A DNA stretch of 30,000 nt from Chromera velia (taxonomy: Eukaryota; Sar; Chromeraceae). Positions 29,961 through 30,000 of the stretch are shown one piece after another (positions within the stretch are counted from its first letter, which is position 1; every line of letters starts with the position of its first letter). The notes beneath the pieces were generated by a model that was not told the DNA's origin, ran no database searches, and saw nothing but the letters and a program-made list of their open reading frames with translations. The stretch lies in assembly GCA_018398765.1 (NCBI GenBank), contig JAHBMJ010001196.1, positions 913-30,912 on the forward strand, given 5' to 3'. The translations under genes were made by a program, and so were the position numbers.

Positions 29961-30000
29961 TATATTCACAAAAGGGGGGCTTCCTTTCCTGTATTCCCTC

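Larger units (their letters stand above)
27000..30000 (-). mobile_element. Broken Ty3/Gypsy LTR retrotransposon, chromovirus-like (pol region)
   Basis: Reading leftward from the right edge, the parts come in the canonical Ty3/Gypsy order: reverse transcriptase (about 29150-29960), RNase H (about 28400-28800), integrase (about 27300-28250) and a chromodomain-like tail (about 27000-27160). Protein-level similarity to the family is plain throughout. Gag, protease and the 5' LTR would lie beyond the right edge. No 3' LTR could be recognised to the left, where low-complexity DNA begins. The copy is broken, with several breaks across pol. The domains are still easy to read, so it is not ancient. 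It is treated as a fossil. Confidence 0.92.

Overview
The window looks like nuclear DNA from a unicellular eukaryote. It has spliced genes with GT-AG introns, non-LTR and LTR retrotransposons, a large terminal-inverted-repeat DNA transposon, and long micro- and minisatellite tracts. No bacterial operon, rRNA or convincing tRNA is visible. The mix of GC-rich spliced genes, heavy repeat load and TGCATGCA motifs upstream of a secreted-protein gene would suit a chromerid alga (Chromera-like, a relative of apicomplexans). That assignment is an inference from style, not a match. Two N-containing homopolymer runs (near 3395 and 14896) mark unresolved bases.

Layout. Positions 1-4710 (minus strand) hold a decayed LINE: a Ser/Pro-rich N-terminal segment with a small CxxC cluster, then an APE-type endonuclease, a linker, a reverse transcriptase and a C-terminal region that runs off the left edge. 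Abutting its 5' side is a 276-bp near-perfect palindrome (4711-4986). Positions 5722-14448 look like one complete DNA transposon of about 8.7 kb. Its ends carry an 18-bp inverted repeat (17/18 identical) flanked by CCC on both sides, and AT-rich subterminal zones studded with TAATCATTA. Inside, a leftward group encodes a zinc-finger N-terminus, a GIY-YIG-like protein, a Cys-rich segment and a core and C-terminus resembling CACTA/Plavaka-type transposases. A divergent rightward gene of four or five exons has no recognised function.

Positions 14449-16230 are mostly unassigned, with G/C-tract motifs and two strong hairpins. Positions 16340-19430 are a degenerate minisatellite of about 27-30 bp units with a 546-bp higher-order repeat. 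Positions 19600-22480 are AT-rich and non-coding, with one foldback repeat (about 20600-21000). Positions 22487-24315 (minus strand) hold the best host gene here: five exons joining in frame to a 315-aa predicted secreted protein, with TGCATGCA boxes 400-450 bp upstream. Positions 24860-26990 are AT-rich and low-complexity DNA.

From about 27000 to the right edge lies the pol region of a broken Ty3/Gypsy (chromovirus-like) element on the minus strand. It is treated here as a fossil.

The region most worth attention is the 5722-14448 transposon: a Plavaka/CACTA-like element that appears to carry a GIY-YIG-like nuclease gene and an unrecognised multi-exon partner gene.
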